Below are positions 1 to 8,705 of a DNA stretch of 64,000 nucleotides, piece after piece (position 1 is the first letter of the stretch; every line of letters starts with the position of its first letter). The stretch is from JALYLC01 sp963743275 (GTDB taxonomy: Bacteria; Actinomycetota; Thermoleophilia; Gaiellales; JALYLC01). The position numbers and the translations under genes are program-made. Location: positions 372,001-436,000 of the forward strand of contig CAVUPB010000005.1 of NCBI GenBank assembly GCA_963743275.1, read 5' to 3'. The notes below the pieces were generated by a model. It had not been told where the DNA came from. It did not search any database and saw nothing but the letters and a program-made list of their open reading frames with translations.

Positions 1-829
1 ACGCCGAGGTCGGAGAGCGCGCCGGCGTCCCACTCCTGCCAGGCCTCGCCGACGCCGTCGCCGCCCTCGGCGACGACCGCGTCGCCCGCACTCGAGCCGC
101 CGGTCGCGAGCATCGTCACGACGAGCGCGTCGACGTTGCCGGCGAGCAGCTCGAGCGCCGGGACGCGACCGTCGGCGTCGCGCCGCAGCGTGTAGCTCCA
201 GACCGCCACGGCGTTGCCGCCGGCCGCCTCGATCGCGCGCACAGCGCGTCCACGAACGCGGTGTTGCCCGTGAGGCGGTGCGAGCGGTAGAAGCAGACGC
301 CCACGGTGGGCCGCGCCGGGTCGTGACGGGCGAGCGCCTCGGCCAGCGGGACGTCGCCGCGACCCGGCGCGTAGACGCCGAGGTCGGGCACCTCGCGCGG
401 CGCCTCGAAGCCGTAGCCCTCGAGCAGGAACGTGTCGGCCAGGAACCGCAGCAGCTGCTCGACGTTGTCGATGTCGCCGTGGCGGAGGTACTCCCCCGCC
501 TGCGCGACCGCGCCGACCGGCGCCAGCGAGAGCGCCGTCATCTCGGCGTCGGGCTGCGCCTCTCCGCCCAGTGCGAGCAGCGCGATGCCGCGCTCGGCGC
601 AGCGCGCGCGCAGAAGGTCGAAGCCCTCGGGCCAGCCGCGGCGGCCGCCGAGCACGCGGCAGAGGACGACGCGCGCGTCCGCGAGCACGTCGTCGACGAA
701 CGCCGCGTGATCGCCGCCGGCCGCCCCGGGATTCGCGCAGCGCACCTCGGGGAAGCCCTCCGGCAGTCGCTCGACCGCCCCTGCCGTCGCGAGGATCTCC
801 GTATCGGCAGTGGTTACGAAACGCAGCAC
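1..829 (-). CDS. cobN: Cobaltochelatase CobN-like large subunit, 5' part, frameshifted and cut by the window edge
   Basis: This is the N-terminal part of a CobN-type chelatase subunit, which inserts cobalt into the corrin ring during B12 synthesis. The segment around RPTVGVCFYRSHRLTGNT is a strong family landmark. The GTG start at 829 lies about 45 bases after the cobalamin riboswitch. After FVDALC (about position 240) homology leaves the frame and continues one base shifted (RAIEAAGGNAVAVWSYTLRR, then a VVTMLATGG segment) to base 1. A single-base error in a GCGCGC tract fits better than true decay. The gene runs off the left edge, so chelatase domains further on cannot be judged. Confidence 0.82.
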
Positions 830-871
830 GCGGGTGCCTCCGACGGGATCGAGCGTCCCGGAATCGAGGGT

Positions 872-1000
872 TCGCGGCGGTCGAGTTCCTGGCTCACGGC
901 AGGCATCTACCGATCACAGTGGCGCGACCGCCCCGGGCTTGCACCGGGTTCCCCGCACCGCCACGCTGAGCGGCCTACTGTACCCGCAACACCCGCCCTG
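872..1000 (-). promoter_or_regulatory. Cobalamin (B12) riboswitch upstream of cobN
   Basis: Read on the minus strand, this leader has the signature order of a cobalamin riboswitch: GGGGAACCCGGTGCAAGCCC, then GGGGCGGTCGCGCCACTGTG containing the GCCACTG B12 box, and a 3' block GAGCCAGGAACTCGACCGC. It ends about 45 bases before the GTG start of the cobN-like gene, so it can repress that gene when adenosylcobalamin is plentiful. The exact 5' edge is an estimate. The class assignment rests on these known conserved blocks; no covariance model was run. Confidence 0.9.
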
Positions 1001-1033
1001 CGGCGGCTCGTCGGCCGCACGCGGAACGGGCGA

Positions 1034-1070
1034 GAGCGCAAAGTTGGGGTCTGACCCCAAGTTTGCGCTC
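1034..1070. terminator. Palindrome of the TTGGGGTC-N-GACCCCAA family at a gene 3' end
   Basis: A 37-base inverted repeat with 18-base arms (17 of 18 paired) and a one-base centre. Its inner core is TTGGGGTC-T-GACCCCAA and its outer arm is GAGCGCAAA. It touches the stop codon of the cupin gene. Related copies occur at 12483, 12512 and 16953, all beside gene 3' ends, so a terminator or 3'-end stabiliser is likely. No U-tract follows. Confidence 0.6.
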
Positions 1071-1459
1071 TAGGAGCCGGTCGCGCTCGCGTAGTCGTCG
1101 TCGGAGACGGGGTCGAGCCAATCGGTCGGGCCCACGGACACGGCCAGGTGAAGCAGGAAGCTGCCCGGCGTCGCGCCGTGCCAGTGCTCCTCCCCCGCCG
1201 GGATGTGCGCCGTGTCGCCCGCCTGCAGGCCCCAGCCGGTGCCGTCGCGCGACTGCACGCGGCCCTCCCCGGCCAGCACGTGGAGCACCTGCGCCTGCGC
1301 ATGCGTGTGCCAGTGCGTACGCGCGCCCGGCTCGAAGAAGACGTTGTTGACCATGATCCCGTCCTCGGCCGGGAGCACCGGATCGGCCCAGACGCGGCCC
1401 GTGAACGTCGGCCCGCGCTGCTCGGAGCGCTTGCCCGATCCTGCCTTGGAGACTCTCAC
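1070..1459 (-). CDS. Single-domain cupin protein
   Basis: A 129-residue small cupin. The metal-binding motif is visible as HWHTHAQAQVLHVLAGEG followed by the second half near IPAGEEHWHG, giving the usual His cluster for a divalent metal. The GTG start at 1459 overlaps the stop of the upstream dehydrogenase gene in a GTGA arrangement, so the two are translationally coupled. Proteins of this size often act as small-molecule isomerases, dioxygenases or carboxymuconolactone-decarboxylase-like cupins. The substrate cannot be told from sequence, but the neighbours suggest carbon catabolism. Confidence 0.85.
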   Translation of the reverse strand: MRVSKAGSGKRSEQRGPTFTGRVWADPVLPAEDGIMVNNVFFEPGARTHWHTHAQAQVLHVLAGEGRVQSRDGTGWGLQAGDTAHIPAGEEHWHGATPGSFLLHLAVSVGPTDWLDPVSDDDYASATGS

Positions 1460-2373
1460 TGCACGTTCCTCCCGGTCTGCTGGACGCGCACGCCGCCGGC
1501 GGCGTCGCCGATGGCGTCCACGACGCGATTGCTGATCTGGTCGCCGTAGCCGAGCGCACAGGCGTGCTCGAAAGCACCGAGGCAGGCCGCGCCCGTGAAG
1601 CTCGCCACGCCGATCCCCTCCAGGTACTCGAGGTACAGGCGGACGTCCTTCGCCATCAGCGTATTCGTGAGCCCGCCCTCGAGGTAGTCGCCCTCGATGA
1701 TGCTCGGGAAGCGGTTCAGCGTGGCGAAGCTGACGCCGCTCGAATGGTTGACGACGTCGAGGAACTGCGCCAGGTCGAGGCCGGCGCGCTTGGCCGCGAC
1801 CATCGCCTCGGCGGTCGCCGCGAGGCTGCTCGCGTTGAGGAAGTTGTTCAGCAGCTTGGCGACGTGACCCGAGCCGGACGGCCCCATGTGGAAGACGCGC
1901 GCGCTGAACGTCGCGAGTACCGGCGCGGCGCGCGCGAGCGGCTCCGGCGCTCCTCCCGCCATGATCGTGAGCGTCCCGGCCTCGGCGGCGGCCGCGCCGC
2001 CCGAGATGCCGGCGTCGACGTACGCGACGCCGCGTTCGCCGAGGGCCGCGTGGATCCGGACCGTCGAGCTCGGCGCGGCGGTGCTGAGGTCGACGACCAC
2101 CTGGCCCGGGAGGGCGCACGCGAGCAGCCCGCCCTCGCCGAGGACGACCTCCTCGACGGCCGTGCTGTCGGGCAGGGAGAGGAAGACGATGCCTGCGCCC
2201 GCCGCGAGCTCGGCGATGGACGCCGCGCCCGGGACGCCCGCGTTCGCGATCTGCGCGGCGCTGCGGTCGAACCCCCGCACCGCCAGGCCCGCGTCGCGGA
2301 TCCGCCGGGCGATGCGGCCGCCCATGTTGCCGAGGCCGATTACGCCACTCGCGGGCTCGCCGGCGGGCGTCAC
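1456..2373 (-). CDS. NAD(P)-dependent beta-hydroxyacid dehydrogenase (3-hydroxyisobutyrate dehydrogenase family)
   Basis: The 305-residue protein opens with the dinucleotide motif GLGNMG and carries the substrate-binding DAGISGG segment and the catalytic-lysine region HVAKLLNNFLNA, the ordered signature of 6-phosphogluconate/3-hydroxyisobutyrate dehydrogenase relatives. It oxidises a beta-hydroxyacid in the cytoplasm; the exact acid is unknown. The GTG start at 2373 overlaps the stop of the metallo-hydrolase upstream, and its own stop overlaps the cupin start, so three genes form one coupled operon. Candidate substrates are 3-hydroxyisobutyrate, tartronate semialdehyde or a sugar-derived acid. 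Confidence 0.87.
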   Translation of the reverse strand: MTPAGEPASGVIGLGNMGGRIARRIRDAGLAVRGFDRSAAQIANAGVPGAASIAELAAGAGIVFLSLPDSTAVEEVVLGEGGLLACALPGQVVVDLSTAAPSSTVRIHAALGERGVAYVDAGISGGAAAAEAGTLTIMAGGAPEPLARAAPVLATFSARVFHMGPSGSGHVAKLLNNFLNASSLAATAEAMVAAKRAGLDLAQFLDVVNHSSGVSFATLNRFPSIIEGDYLEGGLTNTLMAKDVRLYLEYLEGIGVASFTGAACLGAFEHACALGYGDQISNRVVDAIGDAAGGVRVQQTGRNVQ

Positions 2374-3116
2374 AGGACCGAACCCACGCCCGGGTCGTGC
2401 CCGGGAACGATGACCGCCCCGGCGGCCGCGAGCTCGTCGAGCAGGTCGTAGGCGGCGTACATCCGCTCGAGATCATGCAGCACGGCGAACGGCCGCCGGA
2501 GCTCGAGCTCCTCGCGGAAGTGGGCCGCGTCCGACGCGAGCACGACGTCGCCGCCGGTGCCGCGCACGACCACGACCTGCTGACCGGGCGAGTGACCGCC
2601 GACGGTGATCGCCCGCACGCCGTCGGCGATCTCCTCGCTCCCGTCGATCAGCCGCACCCGCCCCTCGGCCGCCGCGCGCGCGACGAAGGCGATCTCGCCG
2701 GGCTCGACCACCGAGGCGAACTGGGCGCGCGACGCCATCGGGCCCGTCCAGAAATCGAGCTCCCTGCGCGGCACGACGAGCGTCGCCGCCGGGAACGCCG
2801 CGAGGTTCCCGATGTGGTCGTAGTGCAGGTGCGTGACGACGACCGTCGACACGCTCGCCGGATCGACGCCCAGCGCCCGCAGCGCGTCGAGCGGCGCGAC
2901 GAGGCAGGTGCGCCCGCGCCGGGCACCGACCTCCGGGTCGAAGCCGCAATCGACGACGATCGTCTCGCCGCCGCGCCGCAGCAGCCAGAAGTAGTACGCC
3001 ATCTCGATCTCGGCGTCCGGCTCGCCGTAGATCTCGTGGCGGTGGTAGAGCGCGACCTTCGACGAGCGCAGCATCGCGTAGCGCACGCACTGCACCTCAT
3101 GGCCGGCTCCGCTCAC
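2370..3116 (-). CDS. Metallo-beta-lactamase-fold hydrolase, N-acyl homoserine lactonase family
   Basis: The 248-residue protein contains the zinc motif THLHYDHIGN, a later GGHSPGQQ block, an ASDAAH aspartate and a C-terminal PGHDPG, in the order typical of the AHL-lactonase branch of the metallo-beta-lactamase fold. Such enzymes open lactone rings. It has no signal peptide. As the first gene of the coupled trio with a hydroxyacid dehydrogenase and a cupin, it may open a catabolic sugar lactone and have nothing to do with quorum quenching. Substrate is inferred from context only. Confidence 0.85.
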   Translation of the reverse strand: MSGAGHEVQCVRYAMLRSSKVALYHRHEIYGEPDAEIEMAYYFWLLRRGGETIVVDCGFDPEVGARRGRTCLVAPLDALRALGVDPASVSTVVVTHLHYDHIGNLAAFPAATLVVPRRELDFWTGPMASRAQFASVVEPGEIAFVARAAAEGRVRLIDGSEEIADGVRAITVGGHSPGQQVVVVRGTGGDVVLASDAAHFREELELRRPFAVLHDLERMYAAYDLLDELAAAGAVIVPGHDPGVGSVL

Positions 3117-3362
3117 GCCGCCATCATCCCCGAACGGGAGCTCAGCCCGTCAATGCCACCGCCGCCTCCGGCGTGGCCACACGGAAGCTGAAGCTCTCCT
3201 CGAGGTAGAGGGTTAGCGCCTGGGCGTCGTGGCTCGCTCGGCGGTCCGTGGTACTGGTCGGTCGGCATGGCGAGACGGTAGCCGGGTGCTCGAATTCCCA
3301 ATCGCGCACCGATCACGGCACCGTGGATGCCCTGTTCGCGCGGTGCCCGAAACGTGTGCGCT

Positions 3363-5705
3363 TCAGGCGCCGCCGCCCGTGAGGTCGAGCGCGGCGCCGA
3401 TGATCGTCTCGGCGTCGATGCCGAAGTGCGCGTAGAGGTCCTGGACGTCGCCCGACTGGCCGAAATCGCTGACGCCGAGGCTGGCGATGGGCACGCAGCG
3501 GATGGCCGAGAGGAACGCGAGCGTGTGCGGGTGGCCGTCGAGGACGCTCACGATCGGCGCGCGGCGCGCGGCCGGGAAGAGCGTCGTCGAGGATCGCGTC
3601 GTCCGCCGCCAGGAGTCCCTGCCGGGCCTGCAGCGCGCGGAAGACGAGATCGGCCGAGGTCAGGCAGACGACGTCGACCGCGAGGCCCGCGGCGGACAGC
3701 TCGTCGGCCGCGGCCAGGACCTCCGCGACGACCGCGCCCATGGCGACGAGCGTCACCTCGGGCGCGCGCTCGGCACGGCGCAGGAGGTAGCCGCCGGCGA
3801 GCACCTGCCGGCGCCGCTCCTCGCGCGCGTCCTCGCCCGCCGGGAGGCCGGCGAGCGCCTGGTCGACGGGCCGGGTGCTGAGGCGGAAGTAGGCCGACGT
3901 GCCGCCGGCGTGGCCGAGATCGCCGAGCGCGGCGAGCAGCGTCCACTCGAGATCCTGGCCGAAGGCCGGCTCCCAGGCGACGCAGCGGGGCTGCTCGAGC
4001 CCGACCGAGGGGGTGATGATCGACTGGTGCGCGCCGCCCTCGGGCGCGAGCGTGACGCCGGAGGGCGTGCCGACGAGGATCGACTGGCCGCCGGCGTAGA
4101 TCCCGAACGACCACGGCTCGAGCGCCCGGTTGACGAACGGGTCGTAGAGCGTGCCGATCGGCAGCAGCGGCAGGCCGTCGCGCGACCACGTGGCGCCGAG
4201 CTCGCCGAGCAGGCCCGACGAGGTTCCCCTCGGCGATGCCGAGCTCGATGTGCTGGCCGTGCGAGGACTCGCGCCAGCGCACGAGCGTGTCGGCGTCGTC
4301 GGCGAACCAGTCGATGCGGTCGCCCATGTTCCAGACGCCCGCGCGGTTGATCCAGCCGCCGAGGTTCGTCGACGAGGCGACGTCGGGCGACACGGTCACG
4401 ACGCGCTTCGCGACCTCGGGGTCGGCCAGCGCGAGGTCGACGAAGAAGCGCCCGAACGCCTGCTGCGTCGAGGCGCTGCCGGCGTGGGCGCGGCCGACGT
4501 CGCGCGGCACGCGGCAGCGCTCGCCCTCGCGCAGCGGCACGCGCTGGAGCCGCTCGGCGGCGCTCCGGCAGAGCTCGGCCTCGGGCGTCCCGGCGGGGAA
4601 CGCCGCCCACGGATCGTCGACGTCGGCGCCGAGCTGCCCGGCCAGCTGCGCCCACTGGTCGTTCGTCATGAGCGCGGAGTGATTCGCCGGGTGGCCCTGC
4701 GTCGGGAGCCCGCGCGCCTTGATCGTGTACGCGAAGATCACGGCGGGCCGCTCGCGCACCGCGTCGGCGCGCCGGAACGCGTCGAGCAGGTCGGCCAGGT
4801 CGTGGCCGCCGAGATCGGCGACCGCCGAGGTCACCTCGCCGTCGTCGAGATCGCCGACGAGGCGCTCGATGTCGCGCCGTCCGCGGCCCTCGCCCGGCAG
4901 CCGCTCGCGCAGCTCGGCGGCGGGGCTGCGCAGCAGGCGCTGGTACTCCTCGTTGCTCATCGAGTCGATGCGCTCGCGCAGCGACTCGCCGCCCGGCCGC
5001 GCGAACAGCTCCCGCAGGCGCCGCCCGTACTTGACGGTGATCGTCTCCCAGCCCGCCGCCTCGAACATGCCGAGCAGGCGGCCCACCGCCATGTCGGGCA
5101 CGACGCGGTCGAGCGACTGCCGGTTGAGGTCGACGATCCAGAGCACCTCGCCGAGACGCGCGACCATCGGATCGACGAGCGCCTCCCAGATCGCGCCCTC
5201 GTCGAGCTCGGCGTCGCCCACGAGCGCGACGTGGCGGCCGCCCTGCGGGACGTCGAAGTGGCCGGCCACGTAGCGCTGCGCGATCGCGCTCCAGAGCGTC
5301 GCGGTGGCGCCGATCCCGACGGAGCCCGTCGAGAAGTCGACGACGCCCGGGTCCTTGGCGCGGCTCGGATAGCTCTGCAGCCCGCCGAACTCGCGCAGCC
5401 GCGTCAGGTAGCTGCGGTCGAGCGTGCCGAGCAGGTAGTTGATCGCGTGCAGCACGGGCGCGGCGTGCGGCTTCACCGAGACGCGGTCGGGCGCCCGCAG
5501 GTGCTCGAAATAGAGCGCCGTCATGATGCCCGACCAGCGAGGCCGACGAGGCCTCGTGCCCGCCGACCTTGACGCCCGACGGCGTCTTCCGCACCTTGTT
5601 CGCGTGGTGCACCATGCTCGTCGCGAGCCACAGCACGCGCTGCTGCACCGCGGCGAGCACGTCGAGCGACGGCGTCTGGAGCTGGTCGGGGGCGCCGCTC
5701 GGCAC
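3363..5705 (-). CDS. Transketolase / pyruvate dehydrogenase E1-like ThDP enzyme, broken by three frameshifts
   Basis: Read across frames this is one about 780-residue thiamine-diphosphate enzyme: an N-terminal part (VLWLATSMVHHANKVRKT), a ThDP-binding region with VGDAELDEGAIWEAL and VDLNRQS, a middle pyrimidine domain (HGQHIELGIAEGNLVG) and a transketolase-type C-terminal domain. Frame changes fall near 5525, 4222 and 3575; the first two sit on GGG runs with one extra G, so base-calling error is likely. The GTG start at 5705 continues the first frame; the ATG at 5713 is in a different frame. It moves two-carbon units or decarboxylates a keto acid. Length lies between transketolase and AceE. 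Confidence 0.75.
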
Positions 5706-5729
5706 GCGGGCATGGTACGAGCTGGGACG

Positions 5730-5749
5730 CCTTAGACGTGCGTCTTAGG
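5730..5749. promoter_or_regulatory. Imperfect inverted repeat between two genes
   Basis: CCTTAGACG-TG-CGTCTTAGG: nine-base arms with one mismatch around a two-base centre, lying across the stop codon of the Zn-dehydrogenase and just upstream of the ThDP-enzyme start. It could be an operator or a weak attenuating hairpin. There is no further support. Confidence 0.3.
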
Positions 5750-6782
5750 GCCGGATCACGCACTTGATGATCGCCGCGCTCGCGAGCAGCTCCTCGAACA
5801 GGCCGGGCCCGTCCTCGAGGGACGCGTAGCGATTGACGATGTCGCCGACCGGCAGCCGGCCGGACGCCAGCAGCGCGAGCGCGCGCTCGAACTCCTGGCC
5901 GGTCATCCCGTAGGAGCCGCGGACGGCGAGCTCGCGCGTGACGACGGCCTGCATGTCGATCTCGATGCGCCGCTCGCTGTTGCCGAGCCAGACGACGGTG
6001 CCGGAGTTGCGCACGGCATCGATGCTGTGGCGCGCGGTGACGCCGGCACCGACGGCCTCGATCGCGACGTCGGCGCCCGAGCCGCCCGTGGCCGCGCGCA
6101 CGGCGGCGACGGGATCCTCGCGAGCGGGGTCGACGACGACGTCGGCGCCGAAGGCGCGCGCCGACGCACGCCGCTCCGCGTGCAGCTCGCTCACGATGAT
6201 CCGCCCCGCGCCCGCGATCCGCGCGAGCAGGTGCACGAGCACGCCGATCGGCCCGCCGCCGGCGATGAACACCACGTCGCCGGGCGTCAGCGCCGCGAGG
6301 TTGACGGCGTGCAGCGCGACGGCGAGCGGCTCGGCCAGCGCGCCCGCCTCGTACGACAGGCCGTCGGGCAGGACGGGCAGGCTGCCCTCCGGCCAGACGA
6401 CGTACTCCGCGTAGGCGCCCGGAGCGTCCATGCCGAGGATGCGGCGGTGCTCGCACAGCGAGCGCTCGCCGGCCCGGCACGGACGGCACTGCCCGCACGC
6501 CGCGACCGTGTTCGTGGCGACGCGGTCTCCGGGACGCAGGCGCCGTACGCCCGGGCCGGTCGCGACCACCTCGCCGGTCGCCTCGTGCCCCATCACGAGC
6601 GGCGGGACCCGCCGGCCGGTGTGGCCGAGGTAGCCGTGCAGGTCGGAGCCGCAGACGCCCACCGCGCGCACGCGCACGAGCACGTCGTCCGCGTGCTCGA
6701 GCGCGGGGATGGGCGTGTCGACCAGCGCCAGATGCCGCTCGGCGTCGAGCAGCAGCGCGCGCATCTGCCCTGCTGCCCGCAT
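5745..6782 (-). CDS. Zinc-dependent medium-chain alcohol/polyol dehydrogenase
   Basis: The 345-residue protein has the catalytic zinc motif GHEATGEVVATG, the structural four-cysteine lobe CGQCRPCRAGERSLC, a proton-relay GVCGSDLHG and the NAD-binding GGGPIG turn. It belongs to the sorbitol/threonine dehydrogenase-like group and oxidises a secondary alcohol with NAD(P). Its ATG at 6782 shares a base with the upstream SDR stop (TGATG), so translation is coupled. A second ATG at 6764 is possible. Together with the SDR and the enolase-type dehydratase it probably works in hydroxyacid or sugar-acid breakdown. Confidence 0.87.
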   Translation of the reverse strand: MRAAGQMRALLLDAERHLALVDTPIPALEHADDVLVRVRAVGVCGSDLHGYLGHTGRRVPPLVMGHEATGEVVATGPGVRRLRPGDRVATNTVAACGQCRPCRAGERSLCEHRRILGMDAPGAYAEYVVWPEGSLPVLPDGLSYEAGALAEPLAVALHAVNLAALTPGDVVFIAGGGPIGVLVHLLARIAGAGRIIVSELHAERRASARAFGADVVVDPAREDPVAAVRAATGGSGADVAIEAVGAGVTARHSIDAVRNSGTVVWLGNSERRIEIDMQAVVTRELAVRGSYGMTGQEFERALALLASGRLPVGDIVNRYASLEDGPGLFEELLASAAIIKCVIRP

Positions 6783-7516
6783 CACGCGCCGATCAGGCCG
6801 AGATTCCAGCCGCCGTCGACGCTCAGCGTCTGCCCGGTGATGTAGGCGCCCGCGTCCGACACGAGCAGGAGGCACGCCCCGGCGAGGTCGGCCGGCACGC
6901 CCGGCCGGCCGAGCGGGATCGCCTTGACGATCTCGGCGTGCGTGACGGGGTCGGCGAACACGGCCTCGGTCAGGGCCGTGCGCACGCGTCCCGGCGCGAT
7001 GGCGTTGACGCGGATCCCGTCGGCGGCCCACTCGGCCGCGAGCGACCGCGTGAGCTGGCGGACGCCCGCCTTGCTGATGGCGTACGGAGCCACGTTCGCG
7101 ACCGTCAGCAGATCGGCCCCCGAGGCGACGTTCAGGATCCGCCCGCCGCCCTGGGTCCGCATCAGCCGCGCCGCCGCCTGGCAGGCGAAGAACACCGCAC
7201 GGAGGTTGATCTCGAAGAGCGAGTCCCAGTCGCCCTCGCCGATCTCGTCCGCCGGCCTGCGCACGGTCATGCCCGCGCTGTTGACGAGGATGTCGATGCG
7301 GCCGAAGGCGGCGTGGACGTCGCGCACCAGCCCCTGCACCGCCGCGACCGAGCGCACGTCGACCGGGAACGCCGACGCATCCGGCCCCGTGGAGCGCAGC
7401 GCTTCGGCCGCTGCGGCCAGGCGCTCGCTCGAGCGAGCGGCGAGCGCGACGCGCGCGCCCGCTCCGTGCAGCACCTGGGCGATGCCGAGCCCGATGCCGC
7501 GACTGCCCCCGATCAC
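6782..7516 (-). CDS. Short-chain dehydrogenase/reductase, start codon uncertain
   Basis: Classical SDR with GGSRGIGLG cofactor loop, NSAG, the catalytic serine in NVASGAD and the YAISK pair, ending in the usual SVDGGW. The GTG at 7516 is the only ordinary start, yet the same frame stays open to 7579 and codes PFDLGGRSALV, which matches the first strand that SDRs normally have. True translation therefore probably begins further upstream at an unusual codon, or a base error hides the start. It lies 70 bases after the dehydratase gene and is coupled to the Zn-dehydrogenase. Confidence 0.85.
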   Translation of the reverse strand: MIGGSRGIGLGIAQVLHGAGARVALAARSSERLAAAAEALRSTGPDASAFPVDVRSVAAVQGLVRDVHAAFGRIDILVNSAGMTVRRPADEIGEGDWDSLFEINLRAVFFACQAAARLMRTQGGGRILNVASGADLLTVANVAPYAISKAGVRQLTRSLAAEWAADGIRVNAIAPGRVRTALTEAVFADPVTHAEIVKAIPLGRPGVPADLAGACLLLVSDAGAYITGQTLSVDGGWNLGLIGA

Positions 7517-7586
7517 GAGCGCCGAGCGGCCGCCGAGATCGAACGGATCGGTGGGTGGCGACGGCGCGATCGCAGAATCCTAGTGC

Positions 7587-8696
7587 TCAGGCGCCGAAGC
7601 TTGCGAGCGGCGCGCCGAGCAGCGCGAGATCGACCTCGACGCCCAGGCCCGGCCCGAGCGGAGCGGCGCCGATGCCGTCACGCGAGCGCGGCTCGTAGCC
7701 TGCGATGTGCTCGTTCGTCCAGTCGTTCATGAACGAGGCCGTGAACAGCGTCTCGGGGCGGACGCTCGCGGCGAGGTGGCTGACCGCGGCGGTCACGAGG
7801 TCGCCGCCCCAGCTGTCCTCGATCGTCAGCCGGATGCCGAGCGTCTCGGCGAGCTCGCGGATCTGGCGTGCGCGCGTGAGCCCGCCGACGCGGGAGATCT
7901 TGAGGTTGACGGCCTCCATGCCACCGGCGTGGAACGCGCGCAGGAAGGCGCCGGCATCGGTGATGACCTCGTCGAGCACCATCGGCAGCGTCGTGCGCGC
8001 CCGCACGTAGAGGCACTCCTCGAGCGTCGGGCAGGGCTGCTCGAAGAAGACGCGATCGAGGCCCTCGAGCAGGCGCGCCGCGACGACCGCGTCCTGGAGC
8101 CGCCAGCCGCCGTTGGCGTCGGCGATGACGATGTCCTCGTCGCTCGTCGCCTCGAGCACCGCCCGCACGCGCCGTGCGTCGTCGTGCGGATCGGCGCCGA
8201 GCTTGAGCTGGAAGCGATGGATGCCCTCGGCCCGCCGCGCCGCGACGTAGGCCGCCATCTCGGCGGCCGGCCCGAGCGGCACGGCGATGTAGAGCGGAAA
8301 CGACGCCTGCCGCCGCCCGCCGAGCAGGACGCACACGGGCTGGCCGGTGGCCTTGCCGAGCAGGTCCCAGCAGGCCACGTCCACGGCGCTCTTCGCGTAG
8401 CCGTGCCCGAGCAGCGCCGCGTCGAGGGCGTCGTTCACGACCGCCGGCTCGCGCGGATCGAGGCCGAGCAGCGCCGGCGCGAGCTCGCGCAGCGCGGCGC
8501 GCGCGCCCTCGCCGTGCGCAGGCAGGTAGGCCGGGCCGAGCGGGCACGTCTCGCCGAAGCCCTCCGTCCCGTCGTCGGCCGTGATGCGCACGACGGTGCT
8601 CGGGAGGCTCACGATCTCGCGCCCGCCCGACATCACGTACGTCCCGTGCACGTACGTGAGGTCGTAGCCGTAGAGGTCGACGCGCGCGATCTGCAT
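7587..8696 (-). CDS. Enolase-superfamily dehydratase/racemase, resembling cis-3-hydroxy-L-proline dehydratase
   Basis: The 369-residue mandelate racemase/muconate lactonizing-type enzyme shows the acid/base lysine in RFQLKLG (K165), metal ligands D193 (IADANGGW), E219 (FFEQPCPT) and D242/E243 (LDEVI), and the second lysine K266 (NLKISR). The CPLGPAYLPAHGEG segment and IEDSWGGDLVTAA are close to cis-3-hydroxy-L-proline dehydratases as I recall them. It removes an alpha-proton next to a carboxylate. It heads the SDR/Zn-dehydrogenase/ThDP-enzyme run. The family is firm; the hydroxyproline assignment is moderate. Confidence 0.85.
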   Translation of the reverse strand: MQIARVDLYGYDLTYVHGTYVMSGGREIVSLPSTVVRITADDGTEGFGETCPLGPAYLPAHGEGARAALRELAPALLGLDPREPAVVNDALDAALLGHGYAKSAVDVACWDLLGKATGQPVCVLLGGRRQASFPLYIAVPLGPAAEMAAYVAARRAEGIHRFQLKLGADPHDDARRVRAVLEATSDEDIVIADANGGWRLQDAVVAARLLEGLDRVFFEQPCPTLEECLYVRARTTLPMVLDEVITDAGAFLRAFHAGGMEAVNLKISRVGGLTRARQIRELAETLGIRLTIEDSWGGDLVTAAVSHLAASVRPETLFTASFMNDWTNEHIAGYEPRSRDGIGAAPLGPGLGVEVDLALLGAPLASFGA

Positions 8697-8705
8697 GCGG
8701 CGAGG

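Noticed and set aside
278..1054. Long plus-strand open frame across cobN and its leader
   Set aside because: It is the antisense shadow of the chelatase gene and the riboswitch; high GC keeps such frames open. Composition is Arg-rich and unlike any family.
3113..3316. Short minus-strand frames between the lactonase and ThDP-enzyme genes, including one coding LTLYLEESFSFRVATPEAAV
   Set aside because: One piece reads like protein but it lacks a start in its own frame and would need a frameshift from MPTDQYHGPPSE. Too short to support as a gene.
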